Assembly: GCA_037178625.1 (NCBI GenBank)
Contig: JAWZXG010000043.1
Span: forward strand, 1-64,000
Length of the DNA: 64,000 nucleotides
Direction: 5' to 3'
Source: Skeletonema tropicum
Taxonomy: Eukaryota; Bacillariophyta; Thalassiosirophyceae; Thalassiosirales; Thalassiosiraceae
In this document: positions 49,469 to 63,885 of the stretch, in pieces
Layout of the letters: each line of letters starts with the position of its first letter
Position numbering within the stretch: position 1 is the stretch's first letter
Translations under genes and position numbers: made by a program
The notes under the pieces: generated by a model
The model's input: only the letters and a program-made list of their open reading frames with translations
Database searches by the model: none
What the model was told of the DNA's origin: nothing

Positions 49469-51529
49469 CAACTAATCGATAGAGCGCAACGAGAGCTTGC
49501 GAATACTGGTCGAATCGTATCAAGCCGATGGAGAGGACAAGAGTTATGGTTGGATTACTGAATCTGAATGGTCGGTGAGCAAAGAGGGGGGATAGTGTTT
49601 ACGTTTACTTTGGTTACTTAGTTATATTCATATTACATTATTACTTGAATGTCCATGTCCATCTACCATCATCTATCTTCTCTCCTACCATACCATACCT
49701 CTCAATCTCAATATAATCCACCCACGTGTTGAGCATCCGACAAACAGCCCACCAAATGATGATCGGAATCCATCATGGAGGATTCACCTTCGAAAGCCGT
49801 CATAAAGCTTAGCTTTCCTCCTCCTCCTCCGTTGCTGTTGCCACCACCACTTCCTCTTCCTCCGATCCCCCGTCTCATTGTTGATGAATGCCTCTTGCGT
49901 TGATTCCGAAGTACAGATGCAGCATGACGAGCTGATATCCTGAGGTGGTTGTGTCTCCTCTCCGCTGACGGATTGTTTGTGGAGGGCGTAGAGTAGAGTT
50001 CGAGACGGTCGTCTGCGGTTGGGTCATCATAATTCAATTCAGTTGTTCGTCAATATCTTGTCTCCTAGAGGTCCAATCAAGACGATGAGTGTCGTTTTGG
50101 AAAGCTGAGAGTGAGCTCTTTTGATTGGTTGTAGTATCAAGGCCAAATATCGATCTTTCGCCAATCGATCCGGTTAAAAACGGGGTAAGTTTCCGCCCAG
50201 CTCGGCCAGATCCGGCTTGACATTGAGAATTCCACCACTAGACAATAGAGTCCAAATAATAATCCAATTTGACAAATTGACCACCGCTGGAATCGTCTCC
50301 TCGAGCTGCATCGATTCGTACCATAATCAGCATTACCACTGCCGCCGTCAAAACTGTATATTCACTGCTCGGCCAAGGCCCTCACCGTTGACGGTTGACG
50401 CTTGCGAAGATCCAATAATAATATTAAGCACAGCTCGATCTCAAACAGCGACCGGCTTAATGAGGCGATAACATGACAGTTGGCACGAACGTATCCACTA
50501 ATATATTCTTATTTTCACTGCTCGAACTCCCTACCGGTCGCCCGATGGCCCTCGCCCGATGCAGTTGTCGAGATCAGCCTCATCAGGGGCCTCATATCCA
50601 AACGCTACGCTGAAGACAGAAGCATTGATCGGCACTGTCCAATAATAAACGCAGCTCGGCCTCGCTACCGCTCACCCTCGCTCAACACTCTTCTATAAGA
50701 TCGATGTGGTCAATGATTGGTTGATTGTGGCGAGTGGGTGATTGGTTGGCACGATAGTTAGTAGTAGAAGTGTCATGTGGCGGTGTTGTGGTTTGGATCT
50801 TTGGTTGATTTGAGTTGTGATGGTGAGACATTGACAGCTTCTCACTTTTTGACCCACACCGAACCGAACCTCAACGAAGCGAGCACAAGCATGGAAGAAT
50901 CAGTAGTAGCACCTACTGCCGTGCCAACCAAATGGACGGTGCTGATCAATGCGATGAATGAAAAGAGAAGTACTGCTCAGCGTTCTCCGGGCGAGCTGCG
51001 TCTATTAACACACTCGTACCTTCTGGATGGATGAGGCTGATCGTTGATCGTCATGAGTGTCTTCAGCGCAGCGTTGGATGCGTCCGTGCCAACCATCATA
51101 GAGCCCGCCGCATTAAGGTGGTCGCTTTTTGGGATCTCACATCGTACCAACTGTCATTGACGGCATAAAAGTAAGAGAAGTGTCTTGAGCGAGGGCCTCT
51201 TGGCCGAGCAGTGATTATTGATATCGCTGCAGAATCTACACACGTAACAATTGTCATGAACAGACGGTGCTAGCTGCTGATCGTCTAGGAGTGTATTTTG
51301 TGAGGGCGACCGCAGGGAGGCCGAACTACTGTGATCGATTATTGTATTAATTGATAGCATTTCAAACGAGGATTCGAAGGGTAGTCTCATTGTCATTGCT
51401 ATCTATCTACGGAGGCCGAGCTGTCTTTATATTGGATTTGGATTGTCGATCTGGGGCCCAATAGCCGGATTGTAGACACCTCTCGAGTTGAGTCGAATGA
51501 CAAAAGATCAATATTTGGCCTTGCAACTG
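49469..51529 (+). repeat. Array copy 25 (2061 bp)
   Basis: A4 instead of A3 at 50350-50353, and T4 instead of T2 at 50512-50515. Confidence 0.95.
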
Positions 51530-53587
51530 CAACTAATCGATAGAGCGCAACGAGAGCTTGCGAATACTGGTCGAATCGTATCAAGCCGATGGAGAGGACA
51601 AGAGTTATGGTTGGATTACTGAATCTGAATGGTCGGTGAGCAAAGAGGGGGGATAGTGTTTACGTTTACTTTGGTTACTTAGTTATATTCATATTACATT
51701 ATTACTTGAATGTCCATGTCCATCTACCATCATCTATCTTCTCTCCTACCATACCATACCTCTCAATCTCAATATAATCCACCCACGTGTTGAGCATCCG
51801 ACAAACAGCCCACCAAATGATGATCGGAATCCATCATGGAGGATTCACCTTCGAAAGCCGTCATAAAGCTTAGCTTTCCTCCTCCTCCTCCGTTGCTGTT
51901 GCCACCACCACTTCCTCTTCCTCCGATCCCCCGTCTCATTGTTGATGAATGCCTCTTGCGTTGATTCCGAAGTACAGATGCAGCATGACGAGCTGATATC
52001 CTGAGGTGGTTGTGTCTCCTCTCCGCTGACGGATTGTTTGTGGAGGGCGTAGAGTAGAGTTCGAGACGGTCGTCTGCGGTTGGGTCATCATAATTCAATT
52101 CAGTTGTTCGTCAATATCTTGTCTCCTAGAGGTCCAATCAAGACGATGAGTGTCGTTTTGGAAAGCTGAGAGTGAGCTCTTTTGATTGGTTGTAGTATCA
52201 AGGCCAAATATCGATCTTTCGCCAATCGATCCGGTTAAAAACGGGGTAAGTTTCCGCCCAGCTCGGCCAGATCCGGCTTGACATTGAGAATTCCACCACT
52301 AGACAATAGAGTCCAAATAATAATCCAATTTGACAAATTGACCACCGCTGGAATCGTCTCCTCGAGCTGCATCGATTCGTACCATAATCAGCATTACCAC
52401 TGCCGCCGTCAAACTGTATATTCACTGCTCGGCCAAGGCCCTCACCGTTGACGGTTGACGCTTGCGAAGATCCAATAATAATATTAAGCACAGCTCGATC
52501 TCAAACAGCGACCGGCTTAATGAGGCGATAACATGACAGTTGGCACGAACGTATCCACTAATATATTCTTATTCACTGCTCGAACTCCCTACCGGTCGCC
52601 CGATGGCCCTCGCCCGATGCAGTTGTCGAGATCAGCCTCATCAGGGGCCTCATATCCAAACGCTACGCTGAAGACAGAAGCATTGATCGGCACTGTCCAA
52701 TAATAAACGCAGCTCGGCCTCGCTACCGCTCACCCTCGCTCAACACTCTTCTATAAGATCGATGTGGTCAATGATTGGTTGATTGTGGCGAGTGGGTGAT
52801 TGGTTGGCACGATAGTTAGTAGTAGAAGTGTCATGTGGCGGTGTTGTGGTTTGGATCTTTGGTTGATTTGAGTTGTGATGGTGAGACATTGACAGCTTCT
52901 CACTTTTTGACCCACACCGAACCGAACCTCAACGAAGCGAGCACAAGCATGGAAGAATCAGTAGTAGCACCTACTGCCGTGCCAACCAAATGGACGGTGC
53001 TGATCAATGCGATGAATGAAAAGAGAAGTACTGCTCAGCGTTCTCCGGGCGAGCTGCGTCTATTAACACACTCGTACCTTCTGGATGGATGAGGCTGATC
53101 GTTGATCGTCATGAGTGTCTTCAGCGCAGCGTTGGATGCGTCCGTGCCAACCATCATAGAGCCCGCCGCATTAAGGTGGTCGCTTTTTGGGATCTCACAT
53201 CGTACCAACTGTCATTGACGGCATAAAAGTAAGAGAAGTGTCTTGAGCGAGGGCCTCTTGGCCGAGCAGTGATTATTGATATCGCTGCAGAATCTACACA
53301 CGTAACAATTGTCATGAACAGACGGTGCTAGCTGCTGATCGTCTAGGAGTGTATTTTGTGAGGGCGACCGCAGGGAGGCCGAACTACTGTGATCGATTAT
53401 TGTATTAATTGATAGCATTTCAAACGAGGATTCGAAGGGTAGTCTCATTGTCATTGCTATCTATCTACGGAGGCCGAGCTGTCTTTATATTGGATTTGGA
53501 TTGTCGATCTGGGGCCCAATAGCCGGATTGTAGACACCTCTCGAGTTGAGTCGAATGACAAAAGATCAATATTTGGCCTTGCAACTG
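51530..53587 (+). repeat. Array copy 26 (2058 bp)
   Basis: Consensus length, no visible indel. Confidence 0.95.
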
Positions 53588-55645
53588 CAACTAATCGATA
53601 GAGCGCAACGAGAGCTTGCGAATACTGGTCGAATCGTATCAAGCCGATGGAGAGGACAAGAGTTATGGTTGGATTACTGAATCTGAATGGTCGGTGAGCA
53701 AAGAGGGGGGATAGTGTTTACGTTTACTTTGGTTACTTAGTTATATTCATATTACATTATTACTTGAATGTCCATGTCCATCTACCATCATCTATCTTCT
53801 CTCCTACCATACCATACCTCTCAATCTCAATATAATCCACCCACGTGTTGAGCATCCGACAAACAGCCCACCAAATGATGATCGGAATCCATCATGGAGG
53901 ATTCACCTTCGAAAGCCGTCATAAAGCTTAGCTTTCCTCCTCCTCCTCCGTTGCTGTTGCCACCACCACTTCCTCTTCCTCCGATCCCCCGTCTCATTGT
54001 TGATGAATGCCTCTTGCGTTGATTCCGAAGTACAGATGCAGCATGACGAGCTGATATCCTGAGGTGGTTGTGTCTCCTCTCCGCTGACGGATTGTTTGTG
54101 GAGGGCGTAGAGTAGAGTTCGAGACGGTCGTCTGCGGTTGGGTCATCATAATTCAATTCAGTTGTTCGTCAATATCTTGTCTCCTAGAGGTCCAATCAAG
54201 ACGATGAGTGTCGTTTTGGAAAGCTGAGAGTGAGCTCTTTTGATTGGTTGTAGTATCAAGGCCAAATATCGATCTTTCGCCAATCGATCCGGTTAAAAAC
54301 GGGGTAAGTTTCCGCCCAGCTCGGCCAGATCCGGCTTGACATTGAGAATTCCACCACTAGACAATAGAGTCCAAATAATAATCCAATTTGACAAATTGAC
54401 CACCGCTGGAATCGTCTCCTCGAGCTGCATCGATTCGTACCATAATCAGCATTACCACTGCCGCCGTCAAACTGTATATTCACTGCTCGGCCAAGGCCCT
54501 CACCGTTGACGGTTGACGCTTGCGAAGATCCAATAATAATATTAAGCACAGCTCGATCTCAAACAGCGACCGGCTTAATGAGGCGATAACATGACAGTTG
54601 GCACGAACGTATCCACTAATATATTCTTATTCACTGCTCGAACTCCCTACCGGTCGCCCGATGGCCCTCGCCCGATGCAGTTGTCGAGATCAGCCTCATC
54701 AGGGGCCTCATATCCAAACGCTACGCTGAAGACAGAAGCATTGATCGGCACTGTCCAATAATAAACGCAGCTCGGCCTCGCTACCGCTCACCCTCGCTCA
54801 ACACTCTTCTATAAGATCGATGTGGTCAATGATTGGTTGATTGTGGCGAGTGGGTGATTGGTTGGCACGATAGTTAGTAGTAGAAGTGTCATGTGGCGGT
54901 GTTGTGGTTTGGATCTTTGGTTGATTTGAGTTGTGATGGTGAGACATTGACAGCTTCTCACTTTTTGACCCACACCGAACCGAACCTCAACGAAGCGAGC
55001 ACAAGCATGGAAGAATCAGTAGTAGCACCTACTGCCGTGCCAACCAAATGGACGGTGCTGATCAATGCGATGAATGAAAAGAGAAGTACTGCTCAGCGTT
55101 CTCCGGGCGAGCTGCGTCTATTAACACACTCGTACCTTCTGGATGGATGAGGCTGATCGTTGATCGTCATGAGTGTCTTCAGCGCAGCGTTGGATGCGTC
55201 CGTGCCAACCATCATAGAGCCCGCCGCATTAAGGTGGTCGCTTTTTGGGATCTCACATCGTACCAACTGTCATTGACGGCATAAAAGTAAGAGAAGTGTC
55301 TTGAGCGAGGGCCTCTTGGCCGAGCAGTGATTATTGATATCGCTGCAGAATCTACACACGTAACAATTGTCATGAACAGACGGTGCTAGCTGCTGATCGT
55401 CTAGGAGTGTATTTTGTGAGGGCGACCGCAGGGAGGCCGAACTACTGTGATCGATTATTGTATTAATTGATAGCATTTCAAACGAGGATTCGAAGGGTAG
55501 TCTCATTGTCATTGCTATCTATCTACGGAGGCCGAGCTGTCTTTATATTGGATTTGGATTGTCGATCTGGGGCCCAATAGCCGGATTGTAGACACCTCTC
55601 GAGTTGAGTCGAATGACAAAAGATCAATATTTGGCCTTGCAACTG
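53588..55645 (+). repeat. Array copy 27 (2058 bp)
   Basis: Consensus length, no visible indel. Confidence 0.95.
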
Positions 55646-57709
55646 CAACTAATCGATAGAGCGCAACGAGAGCTTGCGAATACTGGTCGAATCGTATCAA
55701 GCCGATGGAGAGGACAAGAGTTATGGTTGGATTACTATTACTGAATCTGAATGGTCGGTGAGCAAAGAGGGGGGATAGTGTTTACGTTTACTTTGGTTAC
55801 TTAGTTATATTCATATTACATTATTACTTGAATGTCCATGTCCATCTACCATCATCTATCTTCTCTCCTACCATACCATACCTCTCAATCTCAATATAAT
55901 CCACCCACGTGTTGAGCATCCGACAAACAGCCCACCAAATGATGATCGGAATCCATCATGGAGGATTCACCTTCGAAAGCCGTCATAAAGCTTAGCTTTC
56001 CTCCTCCTCCTCCGTTGCTGTTGCCACCACCACTTCCTCTTCCTCCGATCCCCCGTCTCATTGTTGATGAATGCCTCTTGCGTTGATTCCGAAGTACAGA
56101 TGCAGCATGACGAGCTGATATCCTGAGGTGGTTGTGTCTCCTCTCCGCTGACGGATTGTTTGTGGAGGGCGTAGAGTAGAGTTCGAGACGGTCGTCTGCG
56201 GTTGGGTCATCATAATTCAATTCAGTTGTTCGTCAATATCTTGTCTCCTAGAGGTCCAATCAAGACGATGAGTGTCGTTTTGGAAAGCTGAGAGTGAGCT
56301 CTTTTGATTGGTTGTAGTATCAAGGCCAAATATCGATCTTTCGCCAATCGATCCGGTTAAAAACGGGGTAAGTTTCCGCCCAGCTCGGCCAGATCCGGCT
56401 TGACATTGAGAATTCCACCACTAGACAATAGAGTCCAAATAATAATCCAATTTGACAAATTGACCACCGCTGGAATCGTCTCCTCGAGCTGCATCGATTC
56501 GTACCATAATCAGCATTACCACTGCCGCCGTCAAACTGTATATTCACTGCTCGGCCAAGGCCCTCACCGTTGACGGTTGACGCTTGCGAAGATCCAATAA
56601 TAATATTAAGCACAGCTCGATCTCAAACAGCGACCGGCTTAATGAGGCGATAACATGACAGTTGGCACGAACGTATCCACTAATATATTCTTATTCACTG
56701 CTCGAACTCCCTACCGGTCGCCCGATGGCCCTCGCCCGATGCAGTTGTCGAGATCAGCCTCATCAGGGGCCTCATATCCAAACGCTACGCTGAAGACAGA
56801 AGCATTGATCGGCACTGTCCAATAATAAACGCAGCTCGGCCTCGCTACCGCTCACCCTCGCTCAACACTCTTCTATAAGATCGATGTGGTCAATGATTGG
56901 TTGATTGTGGCGAGTGGGTGATTGGTTGGCACGATAGTTAGTAGTAGAAGTGTCATGTGGCGGTGTTGTGGTTTGGATCTTTGGTTGATTTGAGTTGTGA
57001 TGGTGAGACATTGACAGCTTCTCACTTTTTGACCCACACCGAACCGAACCTCAACGAAGCGAGCACAAGCATGGAAGAATCAGTAGTAGCACCTACTGCC
57101 GTGCCAACCAAATGGACGGTGCTGATCAATGCGATGAATGAAAAGAGAAGTACTGCTCAGCGTTCTCCGGGCGAGCTGCGTCTATTAACACACTCGTACC
57201 TTCTGGATGGATGAGGCTGATCGTTGATCGTCATGAGTGTCTTCAGCGCAGCGTTGGATGCGTCCGTGCCAACCATCATAGAGCCCGCCGCATTAAGGTG
57301 GTCGCTTTTTGGGATCTCACATCGTACCAACTGTCATTGACGGCATAAAAGTAAGAGAAGTGTCTTGAGCGAGGGCCTCTTGGCCGAGCAGTGATTATTG
57401 ATATCGCTGCAGAATCTACACACGTAACAATTGTCATGAACAGACGGTGCTAGCTGCTGATCGTCTAGGAGTGTATTTTGTGAGGGCGACCGCAGGGAGG
57501 CCGAACTACTGTGATCGATTATTGTATTAATTGATAGCATTTCAAACGAGGATTCGAAGGGTAGTCTCATTGTCATTGCTATCTATCTACGGAGGCCGAG
57601 CTGTCTTTATATTGGATTTGGATTGTCGATCTGGGGCCCAATAGCCGGATTGTAGACACCTCTCGAGTTGAGTCGAATGACAAAAGATCAATATTTGGCC
57701 TTGCAACTG
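55646..57709 (+). repeat. Array copy 28 (2064 bp)
   Basis: ATTACT duplicated at 55731-55742 and no other difference. Confidence 0.95.
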
Positions 57710-59768
57710 CAACTAATCGATAGAGCGCAACGAGAGCTTGCGAATACTGGTCGAATCGTATCAAGCCGATGGAGAGGACAAGAGTTATGGTTGGATTACT
57801 GAATCTGAATGGTCGGTGAGCAAAGAGGGGGGATAGTGTTTACGTTTACTTTGGTTACTTAGTTATATTCATATTACATTATTACTTGAATGTCCATGTC
57901 CATCTACCATCATCTATCTTCTCTCCTACCATACCATACCTCTCAATCTCAATATAATCCACCCACGTGTTGAGCATCCGACAAACAGCCCACCAAATGA
58001 TGATCGGAATCCATCATGGAGGATTCACCTTCGAAAGCCGTCATAAAGCTTAGCTTTCCTCCTCCTCCTCCGTTGCTGTTGCCACCACCACTTCCTCTTC
58101 CTCCGATCCCCCGTCTCATTGTTGATGAATGCCTCTTGCGTTGATTCCGAAGTACAGATGCAGCATGACGAGCTGATATCCTGAGGTGGTTGTGTCTCCT
58201 CTCCGCTGACGGATTGTTTGTGGAGGGCGTAGAGTAGAGTTCGAGACGGTCGTCTGCGGTTGGGTCATCATAATTCAATTCAGTTGTTCGTCAATATCTT
58301 GTCTCCTAGAGGTCCAATCAAGACGATGAGTGTCGTTTTGGAAAGCTGAGAGTGAGCTCTTTTGATTGGTTGTAGTATCAAGGCCAAATATCGATCTTTC
58401 GCCAATCGATCCGGTTTAAAAACGGGGTAAGTTTCCGCCCAGCTCGGCCAGATCCGGCTTGACATTGAGAATTCCACCACTAGACAATAGAGTCCAAATA
58501 ATAATCCAATTTGACAAATTGACCACCGCTGGAATCGTCTCCTCGAGCTGCATCGATTCGTACCATAATCAGCATTACCACTGCCGCCGTCAAACTGTAT
58601 ATTCACTGCTCGGCCAAGGCCCTCACCGTTGACGGTTGACGCTTGCGAAGATCCAATAATAATATTAAGCACAGCTCGATCTCAAACAGCGACCGGCTTA
58701 ATGAGGCGATAACATGACAGTTGGCACGAACGTATCCACTAATATATTCTTATTCACTGCTCGAACTCCCTACCGGTCGCCCGATGGCCCTCGCCCGATG
58801 CAGTTGTCGAGATCAGCCTCATCAGGGGCCTCATATCCAAACGCTACGCTGAAGACAGAAGCATTGATCGGCACTGTCCAATAATAAACGCAGCTCGGCC
58901 TCGCTACCGCTCACCCTCGCTCAACACTCTTCTATAAGATCGATGTGGTCAATGATTGGTTGATTGTGGCGAGTGGGTGATTGGTTGGCACGATAGTTAG
59001 TAGTAGAAGTGTCATGTGGCGGTGTTGTGGTTTGGATCTTTGGTTGATTTGAGTTGTGATGGTGAGACATTGACAGCTTCTCACTTTTTGACCCACACCG
59101 AACCGAACCTCAACGAAGCGAGCACAAGCATGGAAGAATCAGTAGTAGCACCTACTGCCGTGCCAACCAAATGGACGGTGCTGATCAATGCGATGAATGA
59201 AAAGAGAAGTACTGCTCAGCGTTCTCCGGGCGAGCTGCGTCTATTAACACACTCGTACCTTCTGGATGGATGAGGCTGATCGTTGATCGTCATGAGTGTC
59301 TTCAGCGCAGCGTTGGATGCGTCCGTGCCAACCATCATAGAGCCCGCCGCATTAAGGTGGTCGCTTTTTGGGATCTCACATCGTACCAACTGTCATTGAC
59401 GGCATAAAAGTAAGAGAAGTGTCTTGAGCGAGGGCCTCTTGGCCGAGCAGTGATTATTGATATCGCTGCAGAATCTACACACGTAACAATTGTCATGAAC
59501 AGACGGTGCTAGCTGCTGATCGTCTAGGAGTGTATTTTGTGAGGGCGACCGCAGGGAGGCCGAACTACTGTGATCGATTATTGTATTAATTGATAGCATT
59601 TCAAACGAGGATTCGAAGGGTAGTCTCATTGTCATTGCTATCTATCTACGGAGGCCGAGCTGTCTTTATATTGGATTTGGATTGTCGATCTGGGGCCCAA
59701 TAGCCGGATTGTAGACACCTCTCGAGTTGAGTCGAATGACAAAAGATCAATATTTGGCCTTGCAACTG
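57710..59768 (+). repeat. Array copy 29 (2059 bp)
   Basis: T3 instead of T2 at 58415-58417, the allele also present in copy 22. It gives the same fused 130-codon minus-strand frame. Confidence 0.95.
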
Positions 59769-61827
59769 CAACTAATCGATAGAGCGCAACGAGAGCTTGC
59801 GAATACTGGTCGAATCGTATCAAGCCGATGGAGAGGACAAGAGTTATGGTTGGATTACTGAATCTGAATGGTCGGTGAGCAAAGAGGGGGGATAGTGTTT
59901 ACGTTTACTTTGGTTACTTAGTTATATTCATATTACATTATTACTTGAATGTCCATGTCCATCTACCATCATCTATCTTCTCTCCTACCATACCATACCT
60001 CTCAATCTCAATATAATCCACCCACGTGTTGAGCATCCGACAAACAGCCCACCAAATGATGATCGGAATCCATCATGGAGGATTCACCTTCGAAAGCCGT
60101 CATAAAGCTTAGCTTTCCTCCTCCTCCTCCGTTGCTGTTGCCACCACCACTTCCTCTTCCTCCGATCCCCCGTCTCATTGTTGATGAATGCCTCTTGCGT
60201 TGATTCCGAAGTACAGATGCAGCATGACGAGCTGATATCCTGAGGTGGTTGTGTCTCCTCTCCGCTGACGGATTGTTTGTGGAGGGCGTAGAGTAGAGTT
60301 CGAGACGGTCGTCTGCGGTTGGGTCATCATAATTCAATTCAGTTGTTCGTCAATATCTTGTCTCCTAGAGGTCCAATCAAGACGATGAGTGTCGTTTTGG
60401 AAAGCTGAGAGTGAGCTCTTTTGATTGGTTGTAGTATCAAGGCCAAATATCGATCTTTCGCCAATCGATCCGGTTAAAAACGGGGTAAGTTTCCGCCCAG
60501 CTCGGCCAGATCCGGCTTGACATTGAGAATTCCACCACTAGACAATAGAGTCCAAATAATAATCCAATTTGACAAATTGACCACCGCTGGAATCGTCTCC
60601 TCGAGCTGCATCGATTCGTACCATAATCAGCATTACCACTGCCGCCGTCAAACTGTATATTCACTGCTCGGCCAAGGCCCTCACCGTTGACGGTTGACGC
60701 TTGCGAAGATCCAATAATAATATTAAGCACAGCTCGATCTCAAACAGCGACCGGCTTAATGAGGCGATAACATGACAGTTGGCACGAACGTATCCACTAA
60801 TATATTCTTATTCACTGCTCGAACTCCCTACCGGTCGCCCGATGGCCCTCGCCCGATGCAGTTGTCGAGATCAGCCTCATCAGGGGCCTCATATCCAAAC
60901 GCTACGCTGAAGACAGAAGCATTGATCGGCACTGTCCAATAATAAACGCAGCTCGGCCTCGCTACCGCTCACCCTCGCTCAACACTCTTCTATAAGATCG
61001 ATGTGGTCAATGATTGGTTGATTGTGGCGAGTGGGTGATTGGTTGGCACGATAGTTAGTAGTAGAAGTGTCATGTGGCGGTGTTGTGGTTTGGATCTTTG
61101 GTTGATTTGAGTTGTGATGGTGAGACATTGACAGCTTCTCACTTTTTGACCCACACCGAACCGAACCTCAACGAAGCGAGCACAAGCATGGAAGAATCAG
61201 TAGTAGCACCTACTGCCGTGCCAACCAAATGGACGGTGCTGATCAATGCGATGAATGAAAAGAGAAGTACTGCTCAGCGTTCTCCGGGCGAGCTGCGTCT
61301 ATTAACACACTCGTACCTTCTGGATGGATGAGGCTGATCGTTGATCGTCATGAGTGTCTTCAGCGCAGCGTTTGGATGCGTCCGTGCCAACCATCATAGA
61401 GCCCGCCGCATTAAGGTGGTCGCTTTTTGGGATCTCACATCGTACCAACTGTCATTGACGGCATAAAAGTAAGAGAAGTGTCTTGAGCGAGGGCCTCTTG
61501 GCCGAGCAGTGATTATTGATATCGCTGCAGAATCTACACACGTAACAATTGTCATGAACAGACGGTGCTAGCTGCTGATCGTCTAGGAGTGTATTTTGTG
61601 AGGGCGACCGCAGGGAGGCCGAACTACTGTGATCGATTATTGTATTAATTGATAGCATTTCAAACGAGGATTCGAAGGGTAGTCTCATTGTCATTGCTAT
61701 CTATCTACGGAGGCCGAGCTGTCTTTATATTGGATTTGGATTGTCGATCTGGGGCCCAATAGCCGGATTGTAGACACCTCTCGAGTTGAGTCGAATGACA
61801 AAAGATCAATATTTGGCCTTGCAACTG
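59769..61827 (+). repeat. Array copy 30 (2059 bp)
   Basis: T3 instead of T2 at 61371-61373. Confidence 0.95.
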
Positions 61828-63885
61828 CAACTAATCGATAGAGCGCAACGAGAGCTTGCGAATACTGGTCGAATCGTATCAAGCCGATGGAGAGGACAAG
61901 AGTTATGGTTGGATTACTGAATCTGAATGGTCGGTGAGCAAAGAGGGGGGATAGTGTTTACGTTTACTTTGGTTACTTAGTTATATTCATATTACATTAT
62001 TACTTGAATGTCCATGTCCATCTACCATCATCTATCTTCTCTCCTACCATACCATACCTCTCAATCTCAATATAATCCACCCACGTGTTGAGCATCCGAC
62101 AAACAGCCCACCAAATGATGATCGGAATCCATCATGGAGGATTCACCTTCGAAAGCCGTCATAAAGCTTAGCTTTCCTCCTCCTCCTCCGTTGCTGTTGC
62201 CACCACCACTTCCTCTTCCTCCGATCCCCCGTCTCATTGTTGATGAATGCCTCTTGCGTTGATTCCGAAGTACAGATGCAGCATGACGAGCTGATATCCT
62301 GAGGTGGTTGTGTCTCCTCTCCGCTGACGGATTGTTTGTGGAGGGCGTAGAGTAGAGTTCGAGACGGTCGTCTGCGGTTGGGTCATCATAATTCAATTCA
62401 GTTGTTCGTCAATATCTTGTCTCCTAGAGGTCCAATCAAGACGATGAGTGTCGTTTTGGAAAGCTGAGAGTGAGCTCTTTTGATTGGTTGTAGTATCAAG
62501 GCCAAATATCGATCTTTCGCCAATCGATCCGGTTAAAAACGGGGTAAGTTTCCGCCCAGCTCGGCCAGATCCGGCTTGACATTGAGAATTCCACCACTAG
62601 ACAATAGAGTCCAAATAATAATCCAATTTGACAAATTGACCACCGCTGGAATCGTCTCCTCGAGCTGCATCGATTCGTACCATAATCAGCATTACCACTG
62701 CCGCCGTCAAACTGTATATTCACTGCTCGGCCAAGGCCCTCACCGTTGACGGTTGACGCTTGCGAAGATCCAATAATAATATTAAGCACAGCTCGATCTC
62801 AAACAGCGACCGGCTTAATGAGGCGATAACATGACAGTTGGCACGAACGTATCCACTAATATATTCTTATTCACTGCTCGAAACTCCCTACCGGTCGCCC
62901 GATGGCCCTCGCCCGATGCAGTTGTCGAGATCAGCCTCATCAGGGGCCTCATATCCAAACGCTACGCTGAAGACAGAAGCATTGATCGGCACTGTCCAAT
63001 AATAAACGCAGCTCGGCCTCGCTACCGCTCACCCTCGCTCAACACTCTTCTATAAGATCGATGTGGTCAATGATTGGTTGATTGTGGCGAGTGGGTGATT
63101 GGTTGGCACGATAGTTAGTAGTAGAAGTGTCATGTGGCGGTGTTGTGGTTTGGATCTTTGGTTGATTTGAGTTGTGATGGTGAGACATTGACAGCTTCTC
63201 ACTTTTTGACCCACACCGAACCGAACCTCAACGAAGCGAGCACAAGCATGGAAGAATCAGTAGTAGCACCTACTGCCGTGCCAACCAAATGGACGGTGCT
63301 GATCAATGCGATGAATGAAAAGAGAAGTACTGCTCAGCGTTCTCCGGGCGAGCTGCGTCTATTAACACACTCGTACCTTCTGGATGGATGAGGCTGATCG
63401 TTGATCGTCATGAGTGTCTTCAGCGCAGCGTTGGATGCGTCCGTGCCAACCATCATAGAGCCCGCCGCATTAAGGTGGTCGCTTTTTGGGATCTCACATC
63501 GTACCAACTGTCATTGACGGCATAAAAGTAAGAGAAGTGTCTTGAGCGAGGGCCTCTTGGCCGAGCAGTGATTATTGATATCGCTGCAGAATCTACACAC
63601 GTAACAATTGTCATGAACAGACGGTGCTAGCTGCTGATCGTCTAGGAGTGTATTTGTGAGGGCGACCGCAGGGAGGCCGAACTACTGTGATCGATTATTG
63701 TATTAATTGATAGCATTTCAAACGAGGATTCGAAGGGTAGTCTCATTGTCATTGCTATCTATCTACGGAGGCCGAGCTGTCTTTATATTGGATTTGGATT
63801 GTCGATCTGGGGCCCAATAGCCGGATTGTAGACACCTCTCGAGTTGAGTCGAATGACAAAAGATCAATATTTGGCCTTGCAACTG
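61828..63885 (+). repeat. Array copy 31 (2058 bp, two compensating indels)
   Basis: A3 instead of A2 at 62881-62883, and T3 instead of T4 at 63653-63655. The T loss breaks the Cys-rich minus-strand frame. Confidence 0.95.
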
